A stretch of DNA of 64,000 nt from Paracoccus spongiarum (GCF_030732095.1 NZ_JAVAMQ010000005.1:124001-188000); one strand, 5' to 3'. Shown: positions 15,420 through 25,371, counted from the stretch's first letter. Numbers and translations are program-made. Notes: generated from the letters alone by a model not told the origin.

Positions 15420-18365
15420 ATGTCGCCGCAACGCCAGAAGATTGCCATCATCGGGGGCGGCGTCGGCGCCGTCACCGCCGCCTACGCGATCACCCAGCTG
15501 CCCGGCTGGCAGGATCGGTACGAGATCACGCTGCACCAGATGGGCTGGCGGCTGGGTGGCAAGGGCGCCAGCGGCCGCAACGCCGCCGCCGGCGAGCGCA
15601 TCGAGGAACACGGCCTGCATATCTGGGCCGGATTCTACGACAACGCCTTCCGGCTGATGCGCGACTGCTACGAGACGCTGGTGCGCGAAGGGCTGCGCAA
15701 GGCCGACGCGCCGCTTGGCACGCTGGACGCGGCCTTTCACGGGCTGGATCATTTCCTGCTGGCAGAGGAGATTGCCCAGCCCGACGGCGGCACCGCGCTG
15801 CATCCCTGGCGCATCGACTTCGAACCGAATGACGCGAAACCGGGCAGCGGCACGGTCGTGCCCTCGCCCTTCACGCTGTTCAAGATGGCGCTGGACCGGG
15901 TCGCGCAGATGCTGGAACAGACCGGCAGCGGCGGGTCCCAAGCCGCGCTTCTGCCGCATCGGTTCCACGCCACCTTCCGCGCCGGCCGCCTGCCGCCGGC
16001 CGCGCCGACGCCGGTGCATCACCTGCGGGCCTATGCCCACAGCCTGCCCGATCAGGCGCATCGCCACAGCCGTGCCCAACGCGCGGCCCTCGCCGCGCTG
16101 GCCGCCGAGGCGCAGCACTGGCACGGCAGGGTGCTGGCGTCGCTGTCCGGCGACGACGAATCGCGCCGGCTGCATTACCTCGTCAGCCTGTCGCTGGCCT
16201 TCGCGCGCGGCACCATCGCCGAGGGCTGCTTTCTGGCCGGCTTCGACGCCATCGACGACTGGGAGATCAGCGACTGGCTGCTGCATTACGGCGCCGACCG
16301 CGACGCCGTCTATTCGGCGGTGTTCCAGGGCTGCTACGACTATGTCTTCGGCTATCCCGGCGGCGTCACCGACCATCGCAGCGTCGGCGCCGGCACCGCG
16401 ATCCGCGGCCTGCTGCGGCTGGCCTTCTGCTACAAGGGCTCGCTGTTCTACAAGATGCAGGCGGGCATGGGCGACACGATCTTCGCGCCCTATTACCAGG
16501 TGCTGCGCCAGCGCGGCGTGCGGTTCCGCTTCTTCAGCGCGGCGACGCGGCTGATCCTCGACGAGGATCGCAGCGGCATCGCCGCGATCGAGATGGTCCG
16601 GCAGGCGCGGGTGAAGGGCGGCGAATACCTGCCCCTGCGCGAGGTGGCGGGCCTGCCCTGCTGGCCGTCCGAGCCGCTGTGGGACCAGATCGATGACTAT
16701 TCCGACCCCGATTTCGAATCGGAACATGCGCCGCCGCGCGGCGCGGCCTTCCGGCTGGAGCGGGGGCACGATTTCGATCAGGTGATCCTTGGTGCCTCGC
16801 TTGGCTCGATGCCCTATCTGGCGGCCGATCTGGTCGCCGCCTCGCCGCGCTGGCAGGCGATGCTGGACCGGGTGCCGACCGTCGCCACCCATGCGGCGCA
16901 GTTCTGGCTGGACCGCAGTGCCAGCGACATGGGCTGGAACGCGCTGGTGGCCCGGCACAACCGCGGCCCGCAGACCGATCTGCAAACCGTCATCACCAGC
17001 TTTGCCGAGCCGCTGGACACCTGGGCCGACATGAGCGACCTGCTGCCGCGCGAGGCATGGCCAGACCCGCCGCCGGTCTCGATCGCCTATTTCTGCAGCC
17101 CCTGCCACGACGCCGGCACCGATCCGGGCAGCATGGCCGACCGCACGCGGGACTGGGCCGACAGCCAGCTGGTGCGGATGTGGCCCGGCGCGCTGAAGGA
17201 CGGCCGCTTCGATGCGACGCTGCTGCATTCGGTCAAGGGAGGCGATGGTCCGGCCCGTTTCGCCGCGCAGTATTTCCGCGAGAACTTCTTCGGCTCTGAA
17301 CGCTATGTGCTGTCGGTGCCCAACAGCGTGCAGTATCGGCTGCCGCCCGACGAATCGGGGTTCCAGAATCTCTATCTGGCGGGCGACTGGACGCGCTGCG
17401 GGATCAACGCCGGCTGCGTCGAGGCCGCGACGATCTCGGGGCTGATGGCGGCGCGCGGGCTGACCGGCGCCGATATGCTGATCGTCGGCGAGGGCGACCT
17501 GGCCCCCGACCAGGGCCCCGGCGATGCGGCGCGGCTGGCCAGCCCCTATGCCCAGACCGCGGAATGGCCGCTGACGCCGCTCTATGCGACCGGCGGCATC
17601 GACGGCTTCTTCAGCTTCCACGCCGTCGATGCGGCGGCGCTGGCTGCGGTGCTGCCCGAGGGGCTGCACCTGCTGCCGCAGGGGCTGACCCCGCCGGGCA
17701 CGCATCCGGTCGCCCTGCTGGCCAACCAGCAGATCGGCGTGCGGCTGTCGGTGATGCCGCGGCTGCTGGGCTACCGCGACTATTTCGAGGCGATCGTGGC
17801 GATCAACTGGGTCGGGGTCGAGGGCCAGCCGGGCGTCTTCAGCTATCTGCCGAACCTTTACCTGAACAGCCGCCCGCCGCAGCTGGCCGGGGTGGTGATG
17901 TATGGCTTCAACAAGCGCATGGGCAAGCTGCAGATCGGCCATTCGGCCTACAGCGTCGCCTCGCCCGAGGGCAGGCCGATCTGGTCGGGCCAGTACCAGC
18001 AGCCGGGCTTCGCGCATCCCCTGATGGCCTCGCCCGAATGCGCCGCCGTCGAGGCGCTGTGCCAGCAGGTCGTCGTGACCCGCGCGCCGATGGGCGGCTG
18101 GCACTACTCGGCCTTCGATTTCAGCCTGACCTCGGCGCGGGTGGCGCCCGTCTCGGCCGAGATCCGCGTCGATGATCCGGCGCTGGCCAACCTGCCGGCG
18201 GGGCGGATGCACGCCCGACCGCTGACCCTGGACGACCGGCTGGCCGCGCGGCTCGATCACGGCCTGCCCGGCGCGTTCCGCATCTGGACCAGCTGGACGC
18301 TTTCAAATCCGTTCGACAGCCGCCGGCTTGCAATGCTAGAGGCAGAGCGTGCGCGCCTGCCCTGA
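15420..18365 (+). CDS. FAD-dependent amine-oxidase/desaturase-like protein fused to an ADC-like domain
   Basis: Protein of 981 residues. Residues about 7-35 hold the dinucleotide-binding loop IAIIGGGVGAVTAAYAI, followed by a GWRLGGKGASGRN segment like phytoene-desaturase and hydroxysqualene-dehydroxylase flavoproteins. A second FAD-contact block, NLYLAGDWTRCGINAGCVEAA, lies near residue 650. From about residue 735 the sequence changes to an acetoacetate-decarboxylase-like domain: LPEGLHLLPQGL, YFEAIVAINW, LYLNSRPPQLAGVVMYGFNK. This is an inferred fold; I did not find a clear catalytic Schiff-base lysine. The substrate is unknown. The cyclase-like gene starts 24 nt downstream, so the two may be cotranscribed. 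No signal peptide or membrane segment is seen. Confidence 0.75.
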   Translation: MSPQRQKIAIIGGGVGAVTAAYAITQLPGWQDRYEITLHQMGWRLGGKGASGRNAAAGERIEEHGLHIWAGFYDNAFRLMRDCYETLVREGLRKADAPLGTLDAAFHGLDHFLLAEEIAQPDGGTALHPWRIDFEPNDAKPGSGTVVPSPFTLFKMALDRVAQMLEQTGSGGSQAALLPHRFHATFRAGRLPPAAPTPVHHLRAYAHSLPDQAHRHSRAQRAALAALAAEAQHWHGRVLASLSGDDESRRLHYLVSLSLAFARGTIAEGCFLAGFDAIDDWEISDWLLHYGADRDAVYSAVFQGCYDYVFGYPGGVTDHRSVGAGTAIRGLLRLAFCYKGSLFYKMQAGMGDTIFAPYYQVLRQRGVRFRFFSAATRLILDEDRSGIAAIEMVRQARVKGGEYLPLREVAGLPCWPSEPLWDQIDDYSDPDFESEHAPPRGAAFRLERGHDFDQVILGASLGSMPYLAADLVAASPRWQAMLDRVPTVATHAAQFWLDRSASDMGWNALVARHNRGPQTDLQTVITSFAEPLDTWADMSDLLPREAWPDPPPVSIAYFCSPCHDAGTDPGSMADRTRDWADSQLVRMWPGALKDGRFDATLLHSVKGGDGPARFAAQYFRENFFGSERYVLSVPNSVQYRLPPDESGFQNLYLAGDWTRCGINAGCVEAATISGLMAARGLTGADMLIVGEGDLAPDQGPGDAARLASPYAQTAEWPLTPLYATGGIDGFFSFHAVDAAALAAVLPEGLHLLPQGLTPPGTHPVALLANQQIGVRLSVMPRLLGYRDYFEAIVAINWVGVEGQPGVFSYLPNLYLNSRPPQLAGVVMYGFNKRMGKLQIGHSAYSVASPEGRPIWSGQYQQPGFAHPLMASPECAAVEALCQQVVVTRAPMGGWHYSAFDFSLTSARVAPVSAEIRVDDPALANLPAGRMHARPLTLDDRLAARLDHGLPGAFRIWTSWTLSNPFDSRRLAMLEAERARLP

Positions 18366-18389
18366 ACCGGGCGGGCCGCAGGAGGGACG

Positions 18390-21300
18390 ATGCAGGGAAC
18401 CGCCATACGACAGGCGCCGGATCAGCGGGGCGAGCGGCGCCAGGTCACCGCCCTGTTCGCGGATGTCGTGGATTTCAGCGAGTTCGCCAGCACCGCCGAC
18501 GCCGAGGACCTGCAGGACTGGCTTGACGGCTTTTACGGGCAGGCCCGCGAGATCGTCGAGGCGGCGGGCGGCGAGGTCACCGAATTCCTGGGCGACGGCA
18601 TCGTGGCGGTGTTCGGGCTGTCGCGGGCCGAGGAACATGCCGCGCGCCGCGCGGTCGAGGCGGCGCTGCGCATTGTCGGCCTGCCATGCTTCATGTTTCC
18701 CGGCGGGGCCGGCGGCTCGCTGCGGGCGGGGGTGGCCACCGGCGAGGTGGCGACCCGCGCCAGCCGCGCCGCGGGCGGGCCGATGCCGCGGATGACCGGC
18801 ATGGTCACCACGCTGGCGCAGCGCCTGCAAAGCGCCGCCGCGCCGGGCGAGGTGCTGATCGCCCCCGAGACCCATGATCTGCTGCGCGGCGCGCTGCCGG
18901 TGACAGCGCGGCCCGACACGCTGCTGAAGGGCTTCGGCGCGATGACCGTCTATCGCGTCGTGCCGGGCGGCGGCCTGGCGCAGGGCGCGGTCACGTCCGG
19001 CGCGGCGCAGCCCTTCATCGGCCGGCTGTCCGAACGCGGCCGCATCCTTGGGGCCAGCGATCGCGCCTGCCTGCTGGTCGGCCCGCCCGGCATCGGCAAG
19101 ACCACCCTTGCAGGCACCTTCCTCGAGGACGGACAGCCCCACGCGGTGTTTCACGCCGACGCCCTGAACAGCGGCGAGGGCCATGCCCCCTTCCGGCAAT
19201 GGCTGCTGAACCGGCTGGCCCCCGACCCCGCCGGCCCGGCGGTTCTGGCGGCGCATTTCCCGGCCCTCGACGCGGACGAGATCCTGTGCCTCGCCCTGGT
19301 CCTGGGCCTGCCCGAGGGCAATGCGCTGCTGGCACGGTTCTCCAGCACCGCCCTGCGCGAGCGGCTTGAAACCGCGCTGTCGCGGGCGATCGTGACGGGC
19401 GTTCCGTCGGGGGTGCTGCTGGTCGAGGACCTGCACTGGCTGGACAGCGCCAGCTTTGGCGTGGTGCGGCGGCTGATCGCGACGCTGGACCCCGCCCGGC
19501 ACCGCCTGCTGATGACCAGTCGCGAGACGGTGAAGATCCATCGCCACCTGTCCGACCTGCCCATCGAGATCATCGGCATCGACGCCTTCGCGCCGGCCGA
19601 ATCGCAGGCCTATCTGGACGCCTTCGGCAGCGCCGGGCTGGACCCCGGCGCGCGCGCAGAGCTGATCCGCCATGCCGGCGGGGTGCCGCTGTTCCTGGAA
19701 CAGCTGGTCAAGCACGCCGCCCGACCGAACCCCGCACGGGGCGAGATCCCGGCAACGCTCAGCGATCTTCTGACCGAACGCATCGACGCGACCGGGCCGG
19801 CCCGCCCGGCGCTGCTGCAGGCCTCGGTGCTGGGGCGGATCTTCTCGCATCCGCTGCTGGAGGCGCTGGCGGAGGGCGGCCCGGACATTTCCGCCATGCT
19901 GGCCGCCGCGCAGGCCGCCGACATCATCCGCCCGGTCGGACCGGCCCGCTGGAGCTTCAGCCACGCGCTGTTGCAGCGCGCCGCCTATCGCCAGCTGCTG
20001 CGGCCGACGCGCGAGGCGCTGCATGCCCGCGTGGCCGAGCTGCTGCAGACCCGCTGCGCCGATCTGCCCGATGCCACCCCCGCGCTGCTGGCCAGCCACC
20101 AGTCGCGCGCCCAGCAGCATCTGCCCGCCGCCGACAGCTATCTGGCCGCCAGCCGCGAGGCGCTGATGCGCGGCGCCTTCGCCGATGCCGAGGATCACGC
20201 CCGCGCCGCGCTGACCATGTGCGGCCAGTCGGCCGACCGCGCCGCCGCCAGCCAGCCCGAGATCGCCGCGCATACCGCGCTCGGCTCGATCCTGATGCAG
20301 TCGCAGGGCTTCGCCGCGCCCGCCGTCCGCGCTGCCTATGCCGAGGTGCTGCGGCTGGCCCGCGCCGAAGGCGCAGGCCAGGGCAATGGCGCGGCGCTGT
20401 TCGGCAGCTATTCCAACGCCATCATCGCCGGCGACCGCGAGGGTGCGGACGAATTGTGCCGGCTGCTGGACGAGGCCGCGCGGGCCGCCGAGGCGGGCGG
20501 CCTGCCCGACCGCGACGAGATCCGCCTTGCCGCCGAGGCCGCGGCCAATTGCGGCAGCTTCTATTCGGGCGAATTCCGCAGCCAGTTCGCGCATCTTGCC
20601 CGCATCCGGGCGCTCTACGACCTGCCGCGACACGCCCGGATGATCGCCCGTTTCGGCATGGACATCTTTGCCGCCGCACAGATGTTCGAGGTGCCCGCCC
20701 GGGTGTTCTGCGGCGAGGTCGCGCCGCTGACCGAATTGCTGGCCGAGACCGACCGCCATCAGGCGGCGCTGAACATCCCGGTGATGCAGCCCTATGCGCT
20801 GATCTGGGGCAGCGTGCCCCTGCATGCCGCAGGCCGCCTGGCCGAGGCGCGCGAGCGGCTGGACCGCGGCCTTGTCGTCGCCACGCAGCAGGGCGCCGGT
20901 TTCTGGGTGCTGACCGGGCAGTGCTGGCAGCACATCATCGACCCCGCCCGCAGCGACAGCCAGGCCGGCCGCGCCGAGTTCCGGCGCATCATCGACGCGT
21001 TGCGCGCCATCGGCGTGATGATCGCGGTGCCCTATTTCACCAGCCATTACGCCGCCGCCCTGGCCCGCGGCGGACAGGTGCAGGAGGCGTTCCAGCTGTC
21101 GCGCGCGGCGGTCGACGAGGGATGGCGCTCGCGGCTGTGGTGCTGGCAGGCCGAGACCCTGCGCCTGCATGCCGGCATCACCTTGCGCATGGGCCGCAGC
21201 GAGGATGCCGCGCAACTGCTGCGCGAGGCCGTCGCGCTGGCCGACCGGCAGGGCGCGCGGCTGTGGCAGCTGCGCGCGGCGCTGGACCTGGCAGACCTGC

Positions 21301-21401
21301 CCGAAGGCGATGCCGGGGCGCTGGCCGAGGCGCGCGGCCATTTCGCGGCCGGGACCGCGTTGCCCGAACTGGACGGGCAGCGGGTCTCGCTGGTCGGCTG
21401 A
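18390..21401 (+). CDS. Class III cyclase-like domain / AAA-type ATPase / TPR signalling protein
   Basis: A 1,003-residue multidomain protein. Residues about 18-190 form a class III nucleotide cyclase homology domain with two candidate metal aspartates, Asp25 (LFADVVDFSEF) and Asp69 (EFLGDGIVAVFG). The usual purine-binding Lys position is Glu65. The usual transition-state Asn position appears as Thr141, although Arg145 is kept, so activity is uncertain. A STAND-like ATPase follows, with Walker A GPPGIGKT (about residue 231-238) and Walker B VLLVEDLHWLD (about 342). The C-terminal 400 residues look like helical TPR repeats. It is cytoplasmic. The Crp-type gene starts 8 nt after its stop, implying a linked signalling function. 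Confidence 0.82.
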   Translation: MQGTAIRQAPDQRGERRQVTALFADVVDFSEFASTADAEDLQDWLDGFYGQAREIVEAAGGEVTEFLGDGIVAVFGLSRAEEHAARRAVEAALRIVGLPCFMFPGGAGGSLRAGVATGEVATRASRAAGGPMPRMTGMVTTLAQRLQSAAAPGEVLIAPETHDLLRGALPVTARPDTLLKGFGAMTVYRVVPGGGLAQGAVTSGAAQPFIGRLSERGRILGASDRACLLVGPPGIGKTTLAGTFLEDGQPHAVFHADALNSGEGHAPFRQWLLNRLAPDPAGPAVLAAHFPALDADEILCLALVLGLPEGNALLARFSSTALRERLETALSRAIVTGVPSGVLLVEDLHWLDSASFGVVRRLIATLDPARHRLLMTSRETVKIHRHLSDLPIEIIGIDAFAPAESQAYLDAFGSAGLDPGARAELIRHAGGVPLFLEQLVKHAARPNPARGEIPATLSDLLTERIDATGPARPALLQASVLGRIFSHPLLEALAEGGPDISAMLAAAQAADIIRPVGPARWSFSHALLQRAAYRQLLRPTREALHARVAELLQTRCADLPDATPALLASHQSRAQQHLPAADSYLAASREALMRGAFADAEDHARAALTMCGQSADRAAASQPEIAAHTALGSILMQSQGFAAPAVRAAYAEVLRLARAEGAGQGNGAALFGSYSNAIIAGDREGADELCRLLDEAARAAEAGGLPDRDEIRLAAEAAANCGSFYSGEFRSQFAHLARIRALYDLPRHARMIARFGMDIFAAAQMFEVPARVFCGEVAPLTELLAETDRHQAALNIPVMQPYALIWGSVPLHAAGRLAEARERLDRGLVVATQQGAGFWVLTGQCWQHIIDPARSDSQAGRAEFRRIIDALRAIGVMIAVPYFTSHYAAALARGGQVQEAFQLSRAAVDEGWRSRLWCWQAETLRLHAGITLRMGRSEDAAQLLREAVALADRQGARLWQLRAALDLADLPEGDAGALAEARGHFAAGTALPELDGQRVSLVG

Positions 21402-21409
21402 GGGGCGCG

Positions 21410-22087
21410 ATGGTCGATCTGCTTCTGCGCCACGATCTGCCCCTGTTGCGCGGTGTCCGCGCCGAGGACCTGCAGGGGCTCGACATCCGCTGCCACCTGT
21501 CGCGCCTGTCGGCTTGGGAGACGCTGTTCCAGCAAAGCGACGCGGCGCGCGAGGTCTGCTTTCTGGTGTCGGGGGCGCTGATGGCGATCCACTGGACCGA
21601 GGACGGGCGCGAGATCATCTTCACCCGCTTCCAGACCGGCGATCATTTCGGCGAACTGGCCGCGCTGGACGGCGGCGCGCGGTCGCTGGCGGTCGTTGCC
21701 CGCGACGAATCGCAGGTGCTGGTGCTGGAACGCGACTCGTTCCTGCGGCTGATCGACCGCCTGCCGGTGGTCCGCGACCGGCTGCTGCAATCGCTGGTCG
21801 CGCGCATCCGGGTGCTGACCCAGCGCAACCTGGAACTGGTGACCTTCAGCGTCGAACAGCGGCTGCGATCCTATCTGGTGTCGATCTTCTTCGAGCGCGG
21901 CAGACTGCATCCGGGCGGCGTGATCGAGGACATGCCGACCCATTCCGAGATCGCGGCCAGCATCGGGGCCAATCGCGAGATCGTCAGCCGGGTACTGTCG
22001 CAGCTGCGGCGCGACGGGCTAATCCGCACCGGCCGGCGCCGCATCGAACTGCGCGATCCGGGGCGGCTGGCGGGCGAGGCCGCCTAG
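21410..22087 (+). CDS. Crp/Fnr-family transcriptional regulator
   Basis: Protein of 225 residues. Residues about 10-125 form a cyclic-nucleotide-binding beta-barrel whose phosphate-binding cassette reads [18 protein letters not shown], keeping the Gly-Glu and Arg used for cyclic-nucleotide contact. Residues about 150-215 form the winged HTH, with [20 protein letters not shown] as recognition region. It lacks the N-terminal cysteines of FNR, so it is not an [4Fe-4S] oxygen sensor. It begins 8 nt after the cyclase-like gene, and its stop overlaps that of trhO by 4 nt on the opposite strand (CTAG). Cyclic-nucleotide sensing is an inference from the cassette and neighbour. Confidence 0.88.
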   Translation: MVDLLLRHDLPLLRGVRAEDLQGLDIRCHLSRLSAWETLFQQSDAAREVCFLVSGALMAIHWTEDGREIIFTRFQTGDHFGELAALDGGARSLAVVARDESQVLVLERDSFLRLIDRLPVVRDRLLQSLVARIRVLTQRNLELVTFSVEQRLRSYLVSIFFERGRLHPGGVIEDMPTHSEIAASIGANREIVSRVLSQLRRDGLIRTGRRRIELRDPGRLAGEAA

Positions 22088-22974
22088 TCCTCGCCGTCGC
22101 CTCCGGCGCGGTCGAACTGGCGCTGGCGTTCGCGAAACCGGGCGCGGTCGGCCGCATCGTATTCACCGATGCAGCGATGGCAGCACACCCCCTCCTCGAA
22201 GCCCGGCCGCGCCCGGTCCTCGGGGGCCAGCGGCCGGCGGCAGGCGTGGCAAAGCCCGTGCCGGCCCGGCCGCAGCCCGTGGGTCAGGCTGACGCGCCGG
22301 TCGAAGACGAAGCATTCGCCCTGCCAGAGGCTGTCGGATTCGGGCACCTGCTCGAGATATTTCAGGATGCCGCCGCGCAGGTGATAGACCTCGTCCACCC
22401 CCTGCGAAATCAGGTAGTTGGTCGATTTCTCGCAGCGGATGCCGCCGGTGCAGAACATCGCGATGCGCTTGCCCGCGAAGCGGTGGGCATTCTGCTGCCA
22501 CCATGCCGGGAAGTCGCGAAAACTGCCGGTACCGGGGTCGATGGCGCCCGAAAAGCTGCCGATGCCGACCTCGTAGTCGTTGCGGGTGTCGATGACCGCG
22601 ACATCCGGGGCGCTGATGAGCGCATTCCAGTCGCGCGGCTCGACATAACGGCCCACGGCGGCGGTCGGGTCGATGTCGGGCTGGCCCATCGTCACGATCT
22701 CGCGCTTCAGCCGGACCTTCATGCGCCCGAAGGGCATCGTCGCTGCCGGGCTTTCCTTCCAGTCCAGCGCAGCGCATCCGGGCAGCGCGCGGATATGGGC
22801 GAGCACCGCGTCGATGCCCGCGCGGGTGCCGGCGATGGTGCCGTTGATCCCCTCGCGGGCCAGCAGCAGCGTGCCGCGAACCCCCTGCCCGCAGGCCAGC
22901 CGCGCCAGCGGCCCGCGCAGCGCGGCGGGATCGTCGAAGCGGGTAAAGTGATACAGCGCGGCAACGGTCAGCAT
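22084..22974 (-). CDS. trhO: tRNA uridine(34) hydroxylase TrhO (rhodanese family)
   Basis: Prephenate-independent, O2-dependent enzyme that hydroxylates U34 of tRNA on the way to 5-(carboxy)methoxyuridine; formerly annotated as a rhodanese-related sulfurtransferase. The 296-residue protein has the N-terminal ferredoxin-like part ([15 protein letters not shown]), a rhodanese domain with [10 protein letters not shown] and active-site loop [11 protein letters not shown], and a C-terminal cysteine-rich segment (CHACRRPL and CCHRC). The ATG at 22974 was preferred over an upstream in-frame start at 23010 because [10 protein letters not shown] is the family N-terminus. It lies 39 nt downstream of the SLC13 transporter stop and may be cotranscribed with it. 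Confidence 0.9.
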   Translation of the reverse strand: MLTVAALYHFTRFDDPAALRGPLARLACGQGVRGTLLLAREGINGTIAGTRAGIDAVLAHIRALPGCAALDWKESPAATMPFGRMKVRLKREIVTMGQPDIDPTAAVGRYVEPRDWNALISAPDVAVIDTRNDYEVGIGSFSGAIDPGTGSFRDFPAWWQQNAHRFAGKRIAMFCTGGIRCEKSTNYLISQGVDEVYHLRGGILKYLEQVPESDSLWQGECFVFDRRVSLTHGLRPGRHGLCHACRRPLAPEDRARPGFEEGVCCHRCIGEYDAADRARFRERQRQFDRAGGDGED

Positions 22975-23013
22975 GGGCGCGGCATAGTCCAGCCGCGCCC
23001 GGCAAGGCAAGCC

Positions 23014-24606
23014 TCAGAAGGTCAGGCCCATCGCGAAGCCGCCGATCAGGTAGCAGGCGGCGGTGATCAGCAGGATCCCGACGATGTTGAGCACCAGCCC
23101 GCCGCGGGCCATCTGCGCGATCGTCACGGTGCCGGTGCCGAAGACGATGGCGTTGGGCGGCGTGCCGACCGGCAGCATGAAGGCGCAGGTCGCCGCAAAG
23201 GCCGCCGGGATCAGCAGGCTCATGGCGTCGGCGCCGATGCCCAGGGCGACACCGCCGAGGATCGGGATGAACGTCGCCGCCGTTGCCGTGTTCGAGGTGA
23301 TCTCGGTCAGGAACAGGATGATGGTGACCACCGCCGCGACCAGGGCGAGGCTGGGCAGCGCGCCAAGCCCGGTCACCTGCTGGCCGAACCAGCTGTCCAG
23401 ACCCGAGGCCGCGACCGCCGAGGCGAGGCTCAGACCGCCCCCGAACAGCAGCAGCACACCCCAGGGCAGGCCGTTCTCAGCGTCCTTCCACTCCAGCACC
23501 ATCTCGGTCCGGCCGCGGCCCGGCAGGATGAACATGACCAGCCCGGCGGCGACGGCGATGGCGGTGTCGTCCAGCCCGCCCAGCCACTCGACGCCCAGCA
23601 GGCTGGACAGGAGACCCGGAACCACCCACAGGAAGGCCGCGCCGAGGAACACGAACATCACCATCCGCTCGCCCTGGCTCAGCGCGCCGAGATGGGCGAT
23701 CTCGTCATCGATCATCTGGCGGCCGCCGGGAATTTCGGGCAGCTCGAAGCGGTACAGAAGCCGGGTCATCAGGAACCAGGCGATGAGGATGAACCCGAAG
23801 GCCAGCGGCACCCCCAGCAGCATCCATTCCAGAAAGCCGATCTCGCGGCCCAGCTCGTCCGAGGCGTAGCCTGCGACGATGGCGTTGGGCGGGCTGCCCA
23901 GCAGCGTGCCAAGCCCGCCCATCGACGCCGCCCAGGCGATCGACAGCACAAGGCAGACCCCGAAGGCCGCGACATTGGGATCGCGCACGCTGTCGGTGAT
24001 CTTGCCGCCGGCGGCCAGCGCATCGGCGGGGTCGGCCCGGCCCGACGAGGCGCCGCGGGTCGCCACCAGCGACAGCACCGACAGCCCGATCGGCAGCATC
24101 ATCAGCGTCGTCGCGGTGTTCGACACCCACATCGACAGGAACCCCGTGGCCAGCATCATGCCCAGCACGATCCGCCGCGGCGCGACCCCGACCCGGCGCA
24201 GCGTCAGCAGCGCCACCCGGCGGTGCAGGTTCCATTTCTCCATCGCGATGGCGATCAGGAAGCCGCCAAGGAACAGGAACACGATGGAGCTGGCATAGGG
24301 CGCCGTCGCCTCGCCGACGGTGCGTTCGGTCAGCGCCGGGATCAGCACGATCGGCAGCAGCGCCGTGGCCGACAGCGGGATCGCCTCGGTCATCCACCAG
24401 ATCGCCATCAGCGTGCCGATGGTGGCCACGACGCGGGCGTCGGGCGACAGCCCCTCCGATCCACCCAGAAGCAGCCAGACCAGCGCGGCCATCGCAAGGC
24501 CGAACAGCCGCAACCCCCAGACCATCCGGGCCGAGCGGCCTGCATTCGCCGCCTCTTCCTCATACTCGCCCTGTTGATGCAGATCCTCGTCCAGTTGCAT
24601 CGCCAC
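23014..24606 (-). CDS. SLC13/DASS-family divalent anion:Na+ symporter
   Basis: Inner-membrane transporter of 530 residues with about 11-12 hydrophobic segments. Both halves of the DASS inverted repeat show the Ser-Asn-Thr substrate/sodium motif: SNTATTLMMLPIG near residue 165 and SNTATAATFIPI near residue 445. The partner segments LLGSPPNAIV and LPVGTPPNAIVFG are also present. The family carries C4-dicarboxylates, citrate or sulfate. The family alone does not set the substrate, and the neighbours do not help. The N-terminal 30 residues are acidic and cytoplasmic. It is divergent from pncA across 168 nt. Confidence 0.87.
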   Translation of the reverse strand: MAMQLDEDLHQQGEYEEEAANAGRSARMVWGLRLFGLAMAALVWLLLGGSEGLSPDARVVATIGTLMAIWWMTEAIPLSATALLPIVLIPALTERTVGEATAPYASSIVFLFLGGFLIAIAMEKWNLHRRVALLTLRRVGVAPRRIVLGMMLATGFLSMWVSNTATTLMMLPIGLSVLSLVATRGASSGRADPADALAAGGKITDSVRDPNVAAFGVCLVLSIAWAASMGGLGTLLGSPPNAIVAGYASDELGREIGFLEWMLLGVPLAFGFILIAWFLMTRLLYRFELPEIPGGRQMIDDEIAHLGALSQGERMVMFVFLGAAFLWVVPGLLSSLLGVEWLGGLDDTAIAVAAGLVMFILPGRGRTEMVLEWKDAENGLPWGVLLLFGGGLSLASAVAASGLDSWFGQQVTGLGALPSLALVAAVVTIILFLTEITSNTATAATFIPILGGVALGIGADAMSLLIPAAFAATCAFMLPVGTPPNAIVFGTGTVTIAQMARGGLVLNIVGILLITAACYLIGGFAMGLTF

Positions 24607-24717
24607 GCCCTCCCCTGCGTTGTGTCAGCCATCACTTCGTCGCTCTTGACGCTACATCAGCGCGGATTTTCGATCCATTGTGGAAAGCCGCAGGTGCCGG
24701 CCACCCGGCCACGGCCA

Positions 24718-24746
24718 TTGACGGGGCGGGCTGCGCTTTCTAGGCA
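24718..24746 (+). promoter_or_regulatory. Candidate sigma-70 promoter of pncA
   Basis: TTGACG at 24718-24723 and TAGGCA at 24741-24746 are separated by 17 nt, 28 nt upstream of the pncA ATG. The -35 matches five of six consensus bases; the -10 is weaker. The short distance leaves room for the CAGGAG ribosome site near 24761. Confidence 0.4.
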
Positions 24747-24774
24747 TGAGGCGCAACCGACAGGAGCCGCGGCG

Positions 24775-25371
24775 ATGGCAGACGCGCTGATCGTGATCGA
24801 CATGCAGGCCGATTTCTGCCCGGGCGGCGCGCTGGCCGTGGCGGGGGGCGACGAGATCGTGGCGCCGATCAACGCGCTGATGGACGGCTTCGACGCGGTG
24901 ATCCTGACCCAGGACTGGCATCCCGCCGACCATGCCAGCTTTGCCGACAATCATCCCGGCGCCGCGCCTTTCTCGACCATCACCATGCCCTACGGGCCGC
25001 AGGTGCTGTGGCCGCGCCATTGCGTGATCGGCAGCCCTGGGGCCGCGTTCCACGCGGATCTAGCGCTCGACCGGGCCGAACTGGTTCTGCGCAAGGGCTT
25101 TCGCGCCGCCATAGACAGCTATTCGGCCTTCTTCGAGAACGATCACGCCACCCCGACCGGGCTTGCCGGCTACCTGCGCGATCGCGGGCTGACGCGGCTC
25201 AGCCTTGTCGGCCTGGCGCATGATTTCTGCGTCGCCTGGAGCGCGATCGACGCCGCAAGGCTGGGCTTCGAGGTCCGCGTGATCGAGGCCGCCACCCGCG
25301 CCATCGACCTTGAGGGCAGCCGCGACCGGGCGCGGCGCGACATGACGGCCGCCGGCGTCGCGCTGGTCTGA
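24775..25371 (+). CDS. pncA: Nicotinamidase PncA
   Basis: Hydrolyses nicotinamide to nicotinate and ammonia in NAD salvage. The 198-residue protein has the cysteine-hydrolase triad as Asp9 (IDMQADF), Lys107 (LRKGF) and Cys152 (AHDFCVAW). The metal ligands are Asp47, His49 and His53 (DWHPADHASF). I chose the ATG at 24775 because the conserved ALIVIDMQ follows at once and CAGGAG lies upstream. The gene is followed after 69 nt by pncB, which uses its product, so the two form a salvage unit. Confidence 0.94.
   Translation: MADALIVIDMQADFCPGGALAVAGGDEIVAPINALMDGFDAVILTQDWHPADHASFADNHPGAAPFSTITMPYGPQVLWPRHCVIGSPGAAFHADLALDRAELVLRKGFRAAIDSYSAFFENDHATPTGLAGYLRDRGLTRLSLVGLAHDFCVAWSAIDAARLGFEVRVIEAATRAIDLEGSRDRARRDMTAAGVALV

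Noticed and set aside
15249..21341. Two 1,000-codon - strand open frames opposite the flavoprotein and cyclase-like genes
   Set aside because: Low-complexity His/Gln/Arg/Gly-rich translations typical of antisense in high-GC DNA; no motifs.
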